Assembly (NCBI GenBank): GCA_964580525.1
Contig: CAZOKN010000048.1
Location: forward strand, 1 to 14,115
Length of the DNA stretch: 14,115 nt
Source: CAZOKN01 sp964580525
GTDB taxonomy: Bacteria > Pseudomonadota > Alphaproteobacteria > Rickettsiales > UBA6187
Direction: 5' to 3'
A program made the position numbers and the translations under genes. Positions within the stretch are counted from its first letter, which is position 1, and the number at the start of each line of letters is the position of its first letter. The notes below the pieces were generated by a model. The model made no database searches, was not told where the DNA came from, and saw nothing but the letters and a program-made list of their open reading frames with translations. Positions 1 through 7,211 of this stretch are shown one piece after another.

Positions 1-816
1 TGCAACAAAGAATACTTCTACGTCAATATCTTTAACAGCAGTACCATCAGCGCCAGCTTTATTTATAGCGTTCTCAATTCTGCTTTGAGCAGAATGATTT
101 CTTGACGAAAAAAGCCCGCTAGCGCTATCTTGCATATCAGTACTATAATTACGCAAAGCTAAAGTGGCAGAATCTGTTAGCTTTTTTACAAAAGCCTTTT
201 GTTCGTCAGCTCCTTTATCTTTGATACCGAAGCTTAGCATTTCGTCTGAAGATGCTATAAAAGACAGAGTAGCTAAAGAAACTAATTGTCTCTGCTCCTG
301 AGAGACTGTAGGAATATTACGAGAAACTTCATTGTAATACTCTTGGAATTCTGCAATAAATGCAGCAACATGATCATTTCTATCTTCTTGTGTTGCGAAA
401 TTGTCTAATAAATGAGGGTTTTTTTCAATTTGTGCTGCAAGTGCAGACGAAATTATATTTTTAACGTTATCTTGGAATTTTGCTACATTCTCATCATCAA
501 TTGCACTTTCTCCAAAAACATTTCCAGCTGCGGTAACTTTTGTTACGAATGATGGAGCATCTACACCACTGCGAATATACCCTTCAACATGTTGCTCAAG
601 CTGTGCTTGCGCGTAGGCCAAAGCGTAGTGCTTTTTTATGCCTTCTAAATGATTTTCAAGATTATCAGCCGTCAAGACTCTAGGTTGAACTACAACTGCA
701 TCACTGCCCATTTTGTTCGCAGCTAAGAAATTTTCCGCGCCATAGCCGTCAATATCACCAGATTTTTGGCTTTCCCAGTATTGGATTAATTGACCTAATT
801 CTTGAACTTTAGACAT
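1..816 (-). CDS. Hypothetical protein, partial (3' end lies beyond the window edge)
   Basis: Translating the reverse strand from the ATG at 816 gives 272 codons with no stop up to base 1, so the gene continues off the window. The protein begins MSKVQELGQLIQYWESQK. It is soluble and mostly helical in character, with many Ala, Gln, Glu and Asp residues. There is no signal peptide and no convincing membrane segment; the most hydrophobic stretch is around residues 178-188. An AAGAGAA sequence a few bases upstream of the ATG can serve as ribosome binding site. I recognise no family. It is on the same strand as the 733-residue gene that ends at 999, and the 182-base gap between them holds a perfect palindrome that may be its operator. 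An effector or a cytoplasmic structural protein is possible, but no function can be assigned. The reading frame itself is secure because it is long, uninterrupted and well started. Confidence 0.8.
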   Translation of the reverse strand, partial: MSKVQELGQLIQYWESQKSGDIDGYGAENFLAANKMGSDAVVVQPRVLTADNLENHLEGIKKHYALAYAQAQLEQHVEGYIRSGVDAPSFVTKVTAAGNVFGESAIDDENVAKFQDNVKNIISSALAAQIEKNPHLLDNFATQEDRNDHVAAFIAEFQEYYNEVSRNIPTVSQEQRQLVSLATLSFIASSDEMLSFGIKDKGADEQKAFVKKLTDSATLALRNYSTDMQDSASGLFSSRNHSAQSRIENAINKAGADGTAVKDIDVEVFFVA

Positions 817-861
817 AAAATATTCTCTTTTCTATTTTTTTTCAAAATAAGATTAACTTGG

Positions 862-876
862 GTGTTATGATAACAC
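862..876. promoter_or_regulatory. Perfect 7+1+7 palindrome, candidate operator
   Basis: GTGTTAT-G-ATAACAC is a perfect inverted repeat 46 bases upstream of the ATG of the partial gene ending at 816. It lies in AT-rich DNA where that gene's promoter must be. Its size and symmetry suit a dimeric helix-turn-helix repressor or activator. No run of T follows it in either direction, so a terminator is unlikely. The regulator cannot be named. Confidence 0.35.
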
Positions 877-998
877 AGATATATTAAAGTTTTTTTACAA
901 TATAATATTATAATATATATTTTCTTATAAGTGAAGGTTAATATAGGTTTTCGCCCTTAATTACAAGCTAAAAAGGTTTAAATTGGCATCTTTTGATT

Positions 999-3200
999 TT
1001 ATTTACCTAAGTCTTTTAAATCTTTAGTTGAAGTTTTTTCGCTTTCAACTTTTTCCACCCAGGTTTTATTTTGAGATAGTTTTACATTCATAGGTTTTTT
1101 TTCTGTGCCGCCCATTTGTTTGGTCTTCGTTGGCGTTTTTGTTGCTTCATATGGATTATTTTCGTTCTTCGAGTGTGAGCTTCCTTTAGAAAAAAGTATC
1201 ATAGCTACAACAGCCAAAATAAGCCCAATAAATGGCGCAACTCCTACAAGCATTAATGCTGCAAACGCTGTGCCTGCTGCAGGTGCAATTTTTCCTACGG
1301 ATGATGTGTCGCTTGATTGGGAATGCTGCTTTCTTTTTAATTTAGCTTGCGCAGTTAAGCCTGTGGCATTTATTGTGTTCAATGAGGTATCGGAATTTTC
1401 TTGTTTTTGTATTGTTGAGATACTTCCGTTTTTGCTTTCCTGAGTGGTAGAGGTGCTTAAGCTTGTTGTAGATCTTGTAATTGCTGGTATAGATGATTTT
1501 GAATCATACGTAGAAAAAGTCTGTTTTGGATTTGGACGCGGTGCTGTTGGCGCAGTCGCAGAAGTTTTTGTAGTTGTTGTTAGTTTGCTAGATGGCTCAC
1601 CTGCCTTAGGTTTAGTTGCTGTAGGAATGGATGAGATAGGTTTTGGGGTAGATAGAGAAGTTGGTGCCGGTACTGAAACAGTAGGTATTACTAACGGTAC
1701 TGATAAACTAGAATCATCTTCTGAACTTGAACTTAAATCTGGTTGAATTGTTACTGATTTTGCAATTGTTCGAGCAGGCCTAAATGTCTTGGCCGGTCTT
1801 TTAGTGTGCTTTTCATTTTTTGTAAAATCAATAAAATCAAGTGAACCACCAGCCGGCCCTGCATTGTAAGGATTGTGGTCGATATATGTTTTTAAAAATT
1901 CGGAAACTTCCGTTGAAGCAAGATTTTTTTTCTTAGATTTGGCAGCCTTCGCAACTTTTTTCAGTTCTTTTAAAGTATCTTCTTCTGGCATGGTTGCGTA
2001 TGATGCCCCAATTATTCCTATAACGCTCAAAACAACGGTCGAATTATTCTTGTCTTTTTTAGGTATATGATTGGAAGTTTTTTCAATTAAATCTTTTAGT
2101 GTAAAATCTTTTACTTCAGCTTCATCTGTGTTCATTCCGGCATCTGCAATTGCAATAAGACAATTTTTGTATGCCTTGGAAAATGCGTTGATTATAAATT
2201 GCTTGTCTTGTGGTTTAGAAATATTGTTGTAGCCATGTCCTTCTAAAAACTTCTGGAACTGAGAATTGGTTTCTAAATATTTACTAAAATTTAGAACCTT
2301 ATTATCTAGGCTGTCCACTGTCATGTAAGTTGTTTTAGTAGGCTCTTTTGCAGGCTCTGCTTTGTCGGGTTTAATTCTTCTGAGAGTTCTTTGTAAAATA
2401 TTTGTTTTTTTTGCATCAGGTTCTGTGTCTGGTTCAGGTTTTTTAGTCTGAATTGTATCGATTTCAGTTATTTCTGATATAATTTGTTCGTGATTATCTC
2501 GAAGTGTGGATAAGTCTATTGTAAATTCATCAATCTGTTGGATGATTTTGCCGTTGTCTAGATCATTCGGCTTCGTTTGAGAGAGTTCTGTTAGACAGCC
2601 AAGAATAACGCTTGCATTGTTTTTTTCGTCTACACGTGTGCTGCCTTGCAAGGCTGTTATAGGAGCACAATCAAAAACTTTCTCAATTGACTTAGTCAGC
2701 ATTGGAGTGGAAGCAATATTGCCTTTGGAAGGCTTTGGAAAAATAATACGGACTTGTGCTGATGATTTTCCGTTTTCTTCCTCTTTAGAAAAGTCATGAT
2801 CAATACGGATTAGTGAGTATGTGTGTACACTGGAAACAAGCAGATTAGTTTTTACTAATATAAGGCTGGTTGTTATAGGATTTTCTGAATCCTTGGAATC
2901 TTTTACTCTTTTTATTGCTTCTTGCAGAGTAAAGTCTAAATCGCCGTCTTCCCCTATTTCTCCCGAGCCGAAGCCAGGCGGAGGAATTAAGAATCGATTA
3001 TCAGCGGTTGTATAAAAAACATCAACTCCAAGTCTTTCTTGTTCATCAGCAGGAAATTGCTGTGCTAAGATTAGTCTTACTTCTTCGGGGCTGTAGCCAC
3101 GTTTTTCATCTGTTAGTGGAGTTTTGTTTGGGCGTGACGATTTTAAGCGTTCTAAGTCGCTTTTTTGTTCTCCGATCAAAAAACTTTTTTCATTGCTCAT
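999..3200 (-). CDS. Hypothetical 733-residue protein with Ser/Thr/Pro-rich region and C-terminal hydrophobic segment; candidate secreted effector
   Basis: I do not recognise the family. The architecture visible by eye is as follows. Residues 35-205 form a mixed alpha/beta region whose order of elements (strand, H126 in VHTYSLIRI, D134/D136, Q185, then a D191-containing turn and a helix) resembles Ulp1/YopJ-like CE-clan proteases, but without a cysteine at the expected catalytic place. Residues 250-290 are a charged linker rich in Lys, Pro and Glu. Residues 290-445 are mainly helical. Residues 480-635 are low-complexity Ser/Thr/Pro. Residues 640-671 are a strong hydrophobic segment (about 30 residues, P656 in the middle), either one membrane span or a tight hairpin. 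The last 58 residues are hydrophilic, Lys/Thr/Glu-rich. There is no N-terminal signal peptide. This layout is seen in type IV-secreted or host-membrane effectors of intracellular bacteria, which is inference. The gene is divergent from the response regulator at 3522. Confidence 0.85.
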   Translation of the reverse strand: MSNEKSFLIGEQKSDLERLKSSRPNKTPLTDEKRGYSPEEVRLILAQQFPADEQERLGVDVFYTTADNRFLIPPPGFGSGEIGEDGDLDFTLQEAIKRVKDSKDSENPITTSLILVKTNLLVSSVHTYSLIRIDHDFSKEEENGKSSAQVRIIFPKPSKGNIASTPMLTKSIEKVFDCAPITALQGSTRVDEKNNASVILGCLTELSQTKPNDLDNGKIIQQIDEFTIDLSTLRDNHEQIISEITEIDTIQTKKPEPDTEPDAKKTNILQRTLRRIKPDKAEPAKEPTKTTYMTVDSLDNKVLNFSKYLETNSQFQKFLEGHGYNNISKPQDKQFIINAFSKAYKNCLIAIADAGMNTDEAEVKDFTLKDLIEKTSNHIPKKDKNNSTVVLSVIGIIGASYATMPEEDTLKELKKVAKAAKSKKKNLASTEVSEFLKTYIDHNPYNAGPAGGSLDFIDFTKNEKHTKRPAKTFRPARTIAKSVTIQPDLSSSSEDDSSLSVPLVIPTVSVPAPTSLSTPKPISSIPTATKPKAGEPSSKLTTTTKTSATAPTAPRPNPKQTFSTYDSKSSIPAITRSTTSLSTSTTQESKNGSISTIQKQENSDTSLNTINATGLTAQAKLKRKQHSQSSDTSSVGKIAPAAGTAFAALMLVGVAPFIGLILAVVAMILFSKGSSHSKNENNPYEATKTPTKTKQMGGTEKKPMNVKLSQNKTWVEKVESEKTSTKDLKDLGK

Positions 3201-3228
3201 AGTTTTTTCAGATAATTTGCCAGAGGTT

Positions 3229-3234
3229 ATTATA
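3229..3234 (-). promoter_or_regulatory. -10 element of the 733-residue gene
   Basis: On the minus strand this reads TATAAT, a perfect -10 hexamer, 29 bases upstream of the ATG at 3200. The -35 region 17 bases further up (ACAAAA) is poor, so the promoter may be weak or activator-dependent. Confidence 0.45.
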
Positions 3235-3395
3235 GACCTTGTTTATTAAAGTTTTGTTATCTTTTCGGGATTTTGGTGATAATTATCTAAAAAATTAATA
3301 ATAAATAGATGTTTCGCTTGCGTGACGATTTGTAACATGCTGTTATTATTTGGTTTTTGTGTCATTTTTGGATTTTTCTACATTTATTGATCATG

Positions 3396-3410
3396 TTAAG
3401 CATTTGTTAA
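3396..3410. promoter_or_regulatory. Candidate CtrA box (TTAA-N7-TTAA)
   Basis: TTAA-GCATTTG-TTAA matches the alphaproteobacterial CtrA recognition pattern exactly. It lies 112 bases upstream of the response regulator ATG and 62 bases upstream of its leader ORF, a normal place for an activator site. AT-rich DNA can produce this by chance, but a second exact copy upstream of motA makes chance less attractive. Confidence 0.45.
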
Positions 3411-3471
3411 TCAATATGTTCTAAAATTGTATATTAATTGTATCAATATTGTTCGTGAAATAGGAAGATTT

Positions 3472-3543
3472 ATGAGCGGTTTTGTAGGACAAATTAAAAA
3501 TTCAACCTTAAGGTTTTTTGCATGTCATATAATATACTGTTAG
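3472..3543 (+). CDS. Short leader ORF (23 codons) overlapping the start of the response regulator
   Basis: ATG at 3472 is preceded by a good ribosome binding site, AGGAAG at 3462-3467, with 4 bases of spacing. It reads MSGFVGQIKNSTLRFFACHIIYC and stops at TAG 3541-3543, that is 22 bases inside the downstream gene, whose ATG is at 3522 in another frame. The regulator's own ribosome binding site (AAGG, 3510-3513) lies inside a perfect 12-base palindrome, AACCTTAAGGTT (3504-3515). Translation of the leader could open that site, which suggests translational coupling. No protein function is proposed, and it may be only a fortuitous ORF. Confidence 0.35.
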   Translation: MSGFVGQIKNSTLRFFACHIIYC

Positions 3544-4985
3544 TCGATGATGACGTAAATCAGGCTCATATAATAGAGCATATAATACAAGATAAAATGC
3601 ATTATAGTACAAGATTGGTTGAAAATGGCCAACAAGCTATTGATATACTTACAGGAAATTCTAACGATATAGATCTGGTACTTCTCGATTTATCAATGCC
3701 TGGTATTGGCGGTGTTGATGTTATAAATGCTGTAAAGCCTGTTAAACCGAATTTGCCAATAATAGTACGTACTGGTTATGATGATCTTGATATGGCAGTT
3801 GAAGCTATGAAGGCTGGCGCTGTTGATTTTGTCAAAAAACTTGATTCTGCTGATAAATTAAAACATAGCATAGATAAAGCACTGCGTAGTAGCATTTTAC
3901 ATGATGAAATGGAGCTATTGAAAAAATCTAAAAGTGGTCGTACTTCTTTTGATGATATTGTTGGTGAAAGCCCGGTTATAAAAGAAATTATTGCTCTGGG
4001 TAAAAAAGTTGCTGCTTCTGATATTCCAGTATTGTTGGAAGGGGAGAGTGGTTCTGGAAAAGAATCTATGGCACGAGCAATACATTGTGCTAGCGGTAGG
4101 GCTGATAAGCCGTTCATAGCGGTGAATTGTGGTGCAATACCTGAAAATCTAGTAGAAAGTATATTATTCGGCCATGAAAAAGGTGCATTTACCGGCGCTC
4201 TATATAAGACTTATGGAAAGTTCCGTGAAGCTGATGGTGGTACAATATTTCTTGATGAAGTTGGTGAGCTGACGCCAGATATTCAGGTGAAACTATTAAG
4301 AGTTCTACAAGATGGTGAGATAGATCCTGTAGGTGCCAGTAAGCCTATAAAGGTTAATGTAAGAGTTATTTCGGCGACTAACAGGAATCTTTTGGATGAA
4401 GTTAAAAATCATAAATTCCGCGAAGATTTATTTTACAGGCTGAATGTTTTTCCTATTCACGTACCGTCTTTGCGTAAAAGAAATGGCGATGTCGCCATGC
4501 TAATAAAATATTTTATTGACGCTTTTGCTGTTAGCGAAGGTAAGCCAATAAAGGGTATAACCTCTGAGGCTGAGGCTATTTTATGCAAATATAATTGGCC
4601 GGGAAATATCAGGCAGTTAAAAAATATTATTTTTAGAGCAGTTGTGCTTTGCGAAAGCGGGCAGTTGGGTGTAGCTGATTTTCCACAGATAGCGGGTGGT
4701 TTAGATACTGAATATCAAGATCAGGATAAAAAAATGTCTGATTTGATGAAATCTGGCGGTTCTGGTAAGTATGGTGTGAAAAATCTTACTCTTCAGGAAA
4801 ATGATGGCCATTTCCGTAGGATGTGCGACATAGAAAAAGAAGTGATAGTGGCAGCGATGCAGCATTATCAGGAGCATATGTCGGAAATAGCAAGACGTCT
4901 TGGTATAGGTCGTTCAACATTATACAGAAAAATGGAAGAATTCAACATACCGCATGGTAATGGCGCGGTGAAAGATAACATATAG
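3522..4985 (+). CDS. Sigma54-dependent response regulator (REC–AAA+–Fis HTH), NtrC/FlbD class
   Basis: The 487-residue protein has the full NtrC-class layout. The receiver domain covers residues 3-120, with acidic pocket D9/D10/D11, phosphoacceptor D56, T84 and K105. The AAA+ domain covers about 145-375: Walker A GESGSGKE (174-181), the sigma54-contacting loop GAFTGA (221-226), Walker B IFLDEV (242-247), and the conserved FREDLFYRLNVF segment (299-310). A Fis-type helix-turn-helix lies at about 452-472 (MSEIARRLGIGRSTLYRKM). All catalytic elements are present, so it should open sigma54 holoenzyme promoters with ATP once phosphorylated. The lysine after the last receiver strand is followed by K rather than the usual Pro. 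The partner kinase is not in the window. A CtrA-like box lies upstream, and a sigma54-like element precedes motA, so a flagellar role like FlbD is plausible. NtrX or a general NtrC-like regulator are the alternatives; I give no symbol for that reason. Confidence 0.93.
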   Translation: MSYNILLVDDDVNQAHIIEHIIQDKMHYSTRLVENGQQAIDILTGNSNDIDLVLLDLSMPGIGGVDVINAVKPVKPNLPIIVRTGYDDLDMAVEAMKAGAVDFVKKLDSADKLKHSIDKALRSSILHDEMELLKKSKSGRTSFDDIVGESPVIKEIIALGKKVAASDIPVLLEGESGSGKESMARAIHCASGRADKPFIAVNCGAIPENLVESILFGHEKGAFTGALYKTYGKFREADGGTIFLDEVGELTPDIQVKLLRVLQDGEIDPVGASKPIKVNVRVISATNRNLLDEVKNHKFREDLFYRLNVFPIHVPSLRKRNGDVAMLIKYFIDAFAVSEGKPIKGITSEAEAILCKYNWPGNIRQLKNIIFRAVVLCESGQLGVADFPQIAGGLDTEYQDQDKKMSDLMKSGGSGKYGVKNLTLQENDGHFRRMCDIEKEVIVAAMQHYQEHMSEIARRLGIGRSTLYRKMEEFNIPHGNGAVKDNI

Positions 4986-5022
4986 TTTTCTTAATTCATT
5001 CCGATATTAACAGGCATTAATT

Positions 5023-5757
5023 ATGATAAAAAACCAACACAGAAAAAAAGGATTTACTCTTGTAGAGCTGTCCATAGTACTTGTTATTATGGGTTTGTTG
5101 GTTATGGGTGCTATGGCCGGAAAAGAGATGATTAAGGCTTCTGAACTTAATGCAATTATTTCTGAGATGGAAGCTTATAAAACAGCAGTGGATAGCTTTA
5201 AAACTACCTATGAAGGATTGCCGGGAGATTTAAAAAATGCTACTAGCTATTGGACAGGCGGTGTTACGGCTAATGGTAATGGCGATGGCATGATTGGAAA
5301 TGGGGCAGTTACTGATGATACTGAGCCATACTATGCATGGGATCAGCTTTCTTTGGCTAAAATGATTGCTGGAACTTATTCGGGTGCTGGCACTTCTGCT
5401 GTTATAGGTACTAATGTTCCTGCCTCAAAGCATTTTAGTTTGGCAGGATTTTCACTTAGCCAGATATCTGCACCTTTTTCTTATACGGATGCTCTTAGTA
5501 GGTCGTTTCCTGCTAATTATCTAACTTTTGGAGCAAATCATGCAACTGATAATGCGCTAAATGGTTCAGCTTTATCTCCGACAGATGCTTCCAATATAGA
5601 TAGTAAAATAGATGATGGAACGCCGGATTATGGTAAGCTTTTGGGTGGTTTGGGCTCTTCGGCCAGTGGTACATGCACATCTGGTTCTGCGCCAAGTATC
5701 ACTTATAATTTTGCAAATTCTGGTATTTCCTGTGTTATTGTGCTTTCAATAGATTAG
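5023..5757 (+). CDS. Type IV pilin-like / pseudopilin protein (prepilin N-methylation motif)
   Basis: 244 residues. The N-terminus has the class III signal: a short basic leader MIKNQHRKKG, cleavage after G10, then FTLVELSIVL with the required glutamate E15 (mature E5) and a hydrophobic helix to about residue 32. A prepilin peptidase would cut and methylate it, and the helix would pack into a pilus or pseudopilus core. The body contains LPGDLKNATSYW (66-77), an EF-hand-like loop NGNGDGMI (84-91) that looks suited to bind calcium, the segment IDSKIDDGTPDYGK (192-205), and two late cysteines C218 and C237 that could form the C-terminal disulfide loop. It starts 37 bases after the response regulator with an AGG upstream, so co-transcription is possible. 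The gene at 7978 encodes a paralogue. Whether it serves type II secretion or a type IV pilus cannot be decided here. Confidence 0.9.
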   Translation: MIKNQHRKKGFTLVELSIVLVIMGLLVMGAMAGKEMIKASELNAIISEMEAYKTAVDSFKTTYEGLPGDLKNATSYWTGGVTANGNGDGMIGNGAVTDDTEPYYAWDQLSLAKMIAGTYSGAGTSAVIGTNVPASKHFSLAGFSLSQISAPFSYTDALSRSFPANYLTFGANHATDNALNGSALSPTDASNIDSKIDDGTPDYGKLLGGLGSSASGTCTSGSAPSITYNFANSGISCVIVLSID

Positions 5758-6401
5758 TCGCTTTTTAGATTTATTTCTTATCTTTAAGTTTTACATCAAT
5801 AGAGGTAAATTTTTATCTATTTTTCAGAATATTATGGAACTTATTTTAAAATATTAGGATGTTTTGGATTATAAAAAAGTAAATATTTAGGAATGTGTTT
5901 ATTTTGCTATCTATTTTTCTGCGGCCTATCGTTACATCTTATCTTTAATTTTCTTTAAATTTTAAGCTGTTATATAGAAATTCTTACTTAATAAATTGAT
6001 TTTAGTTTTGAAAATCTAGCTAACCTTAAATGGTGTTTAGATAAGTAGGTTTTTACTCAACTATTCCTTTGGCAATGATAATATGAAATAATAATTTGAA
6101 GAATATTTTTGGCAGAAATTTCTTCTGATTTTTTAGTATCTTATTTTATCTTGTGTTTTTACATTATTCAACTTATGAGAGCAATATTGATATTGTTGAA
6201 TATCTATTCAAGAGTCTTTTTTAAAATAAAACCTACAAAATCAAAAAAAATATTAAAATTAAAAATGTTTTAGGGTATACTACATTTTGTTGTTTTATTA
6301 AAAAAACAGAATATATATAGGAATTCGTTTAATAATTTGCTTAAAGTATAGGTCTTAAGAGAATTAGGTAAGATTGGTTATATCTTTGATGGAGAGTAGA
6401 G
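5758..6401. other. Long AT-rich intergenic region upstream of ftsZ
   Basis: 644 bases without a convincing reading frame on either strand, very rich in A and T. I see no tRNA, no recognisable transposon remnant, no CRISPR repeats and no strong GC hairpin. The only interpretable elements are at the right end: the ftsZ promoter candidate near 6276 and the ribosome binding site at 6391. The rest may be a long regulatory leader, a decayed gene, or hold a small RNA that cannot be recognised by eye. Confidence 0.6.
6253..6281 (+). promoter_or_regulatory. Candidate sigma70 promoter of ftsZ
   Basis: The -10 hexamer TATACT (6276-6281) lies 17 bases after TTAAAA (6253-6258), which is a partial match to the -35 consensus. 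The start of transcription would be near 6288, giving a leader of about 115 bases before the ftsZ ATG. This is the best candidate in the 644-base gap. Confidence 0.4.
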
Positions 6402-7211
6402 ATGACATTAAATATTCATTTGCCTGAAAATACTGTAATAAAACCACAAATTACGGTTTTTGGTGTTGGCGGCGCTGGCGGAAACGCAACAAATAATATG
6501 ATAAAAGAGAACCTAGAAGGAGTGAATTTTGTTGTAGCGAATACTGATGCACAGGCTCTTGTTAATTCTCTTTGTGATAAAAAAATTCAGCTTGGGCAAA
6601 CAACTACACAAGGTTTGGGGGCTGGTGCCGCGCCGGATATGGGCAGGAAATCAGCTGAAGAAGCGATTGAAGAAATATTAGATCATCTAAAAGGAAGTAA
6701 TATGGTTTTTATTACTGCCGGAATGGGTGGTGGTACTGGTACTGGAGCTGCTCCGATAATTGCTAAAACTGCTCGTGAAAAGGGTATTTTGACAGTAGGT
6801 GTTGTTACTAAGCCTTTCCATTTTGAAGGACCTCGTAGAATGCGAGTTGCTGAGGAAGGATTGGAAGAGCTACAAAGGCATGTTGATACTTTGATTGTTA
6901 TTCCTAACCAAAACCTTTTCCGTATTGCGAATGAAAAAACGACATTTGCCGATGCCTTTAAAATGGCCGATAACGTTTTACATTCTGGTGTTAGGGGAAT
7001 TACGGATTTGATGATTATGCCAGGTCTGATTAACCTTGATTTTGCTGACGTTAAAGCCGTTATGAGCGAAATGGGTAAGGCCATGATGGGTACTGGTGAG
7101 GCAACTGGTGAAAGACGTGCTCAAGAAGCTGCGGAAGCTGCTATATCTAACCCGCTTTTGGATAACGTTTCTATGAAAGGTGCCAGAACATCACTGGCGG
7201 TTCTGATATGA
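6402..7211 (+). CDS. ftsZ: Cell division protein FtsZ, N-terminal part (frameshifted gene)
   Basis: FtsZ is the tubulin-like GTPase that forms the division ring at midcell. This frame gives 269 residues: nucleotide loop FGVGGAGGNATNNM (20-33), NTDAQAL (48-54), the tubulin signature GGGTGTGAAP (107-118 region), the NQNLFRIANEKTTFADAF segment, and the T7 loop NLDFADV that completes the neighbour's active site. GGAGAG at 6391-6396, five bases before the ATG, fixes the start. The frame is normal through NPLLDNVSMKGAR, then runs into nonsense (TSLAVLI) and stops. The expected continuation, GVLI before NITGG, is missing, and the conserved sequence resumes in another frame at 7190. The cause is a loss of about 13 bases at 7187/7188. 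The true protein would be about 508 residues with the part at 7208-7912. Either the assembly is wrong here or this copy is disrupted. Confidence 0.93.
   Translation: MTLNIHLPENTVIKPQITVFGVGGAGGNATNNMIKENLEGVNFVVANTDAQALVNSLCDKKIQLGQTTTQGLGAGAAPDMGRKSAEEAIEEILDHLKGSNMVFITAGMGGGTGTGAAPIIAKTAREKGILTVGVVTKPFHFEGPRRMRVAEEGLEELQRHVDTLIVIPNQNLFRIANEKTTFADAFKMADNVLHSGVRGITDLMIMPGLINLDFADVKAVMSEMGKAMMGTGEATGERRAQEAAEAAISNPLLDNVSMKGARTSLAVLI

Larger units (their letters stand above)
3201..3521. other. Divergent intergenic region between the 733-residue gene and the response regulator
   Basis: This is 321 bases of AT-rich DNA with no long ORF. It contains the TATAAT of the leftward gene (3229-3234), an exact TTAA-N7-TTAA box (3396-3410), a pair of near-identical direct repeats ATCAATATgTTC (3410-3421) and ATCAATATtGTTC (3442-3454) spaced by 32 bases (about three helical turns), and a short leader ORF starting at 3472. 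No RNA gene is visible. Confidence 0.6.

Noticed and set aside
1105..1746. Two plus-strand frames of about 100 codons opposite the 733-residue gene
   Set aside because: They mirror its Ser/Thr/Pro-rich region and have no ribosome binding site or recognisable domain.
6307..6360. TTAA pair upstream of ftsZ as another CtrA box
   Set aside because: The spacing near TTTAATAATTTGCTTAA is 8 bases, not the 7 required.
7208..7211. ATGA overlap as evidence of a natural two-gene ftsZ operon
   Set aside because: The ATG is the ordinary internal methionine of GGSDMTLFE, so the overlap is a coincidence of the 13-base loss.
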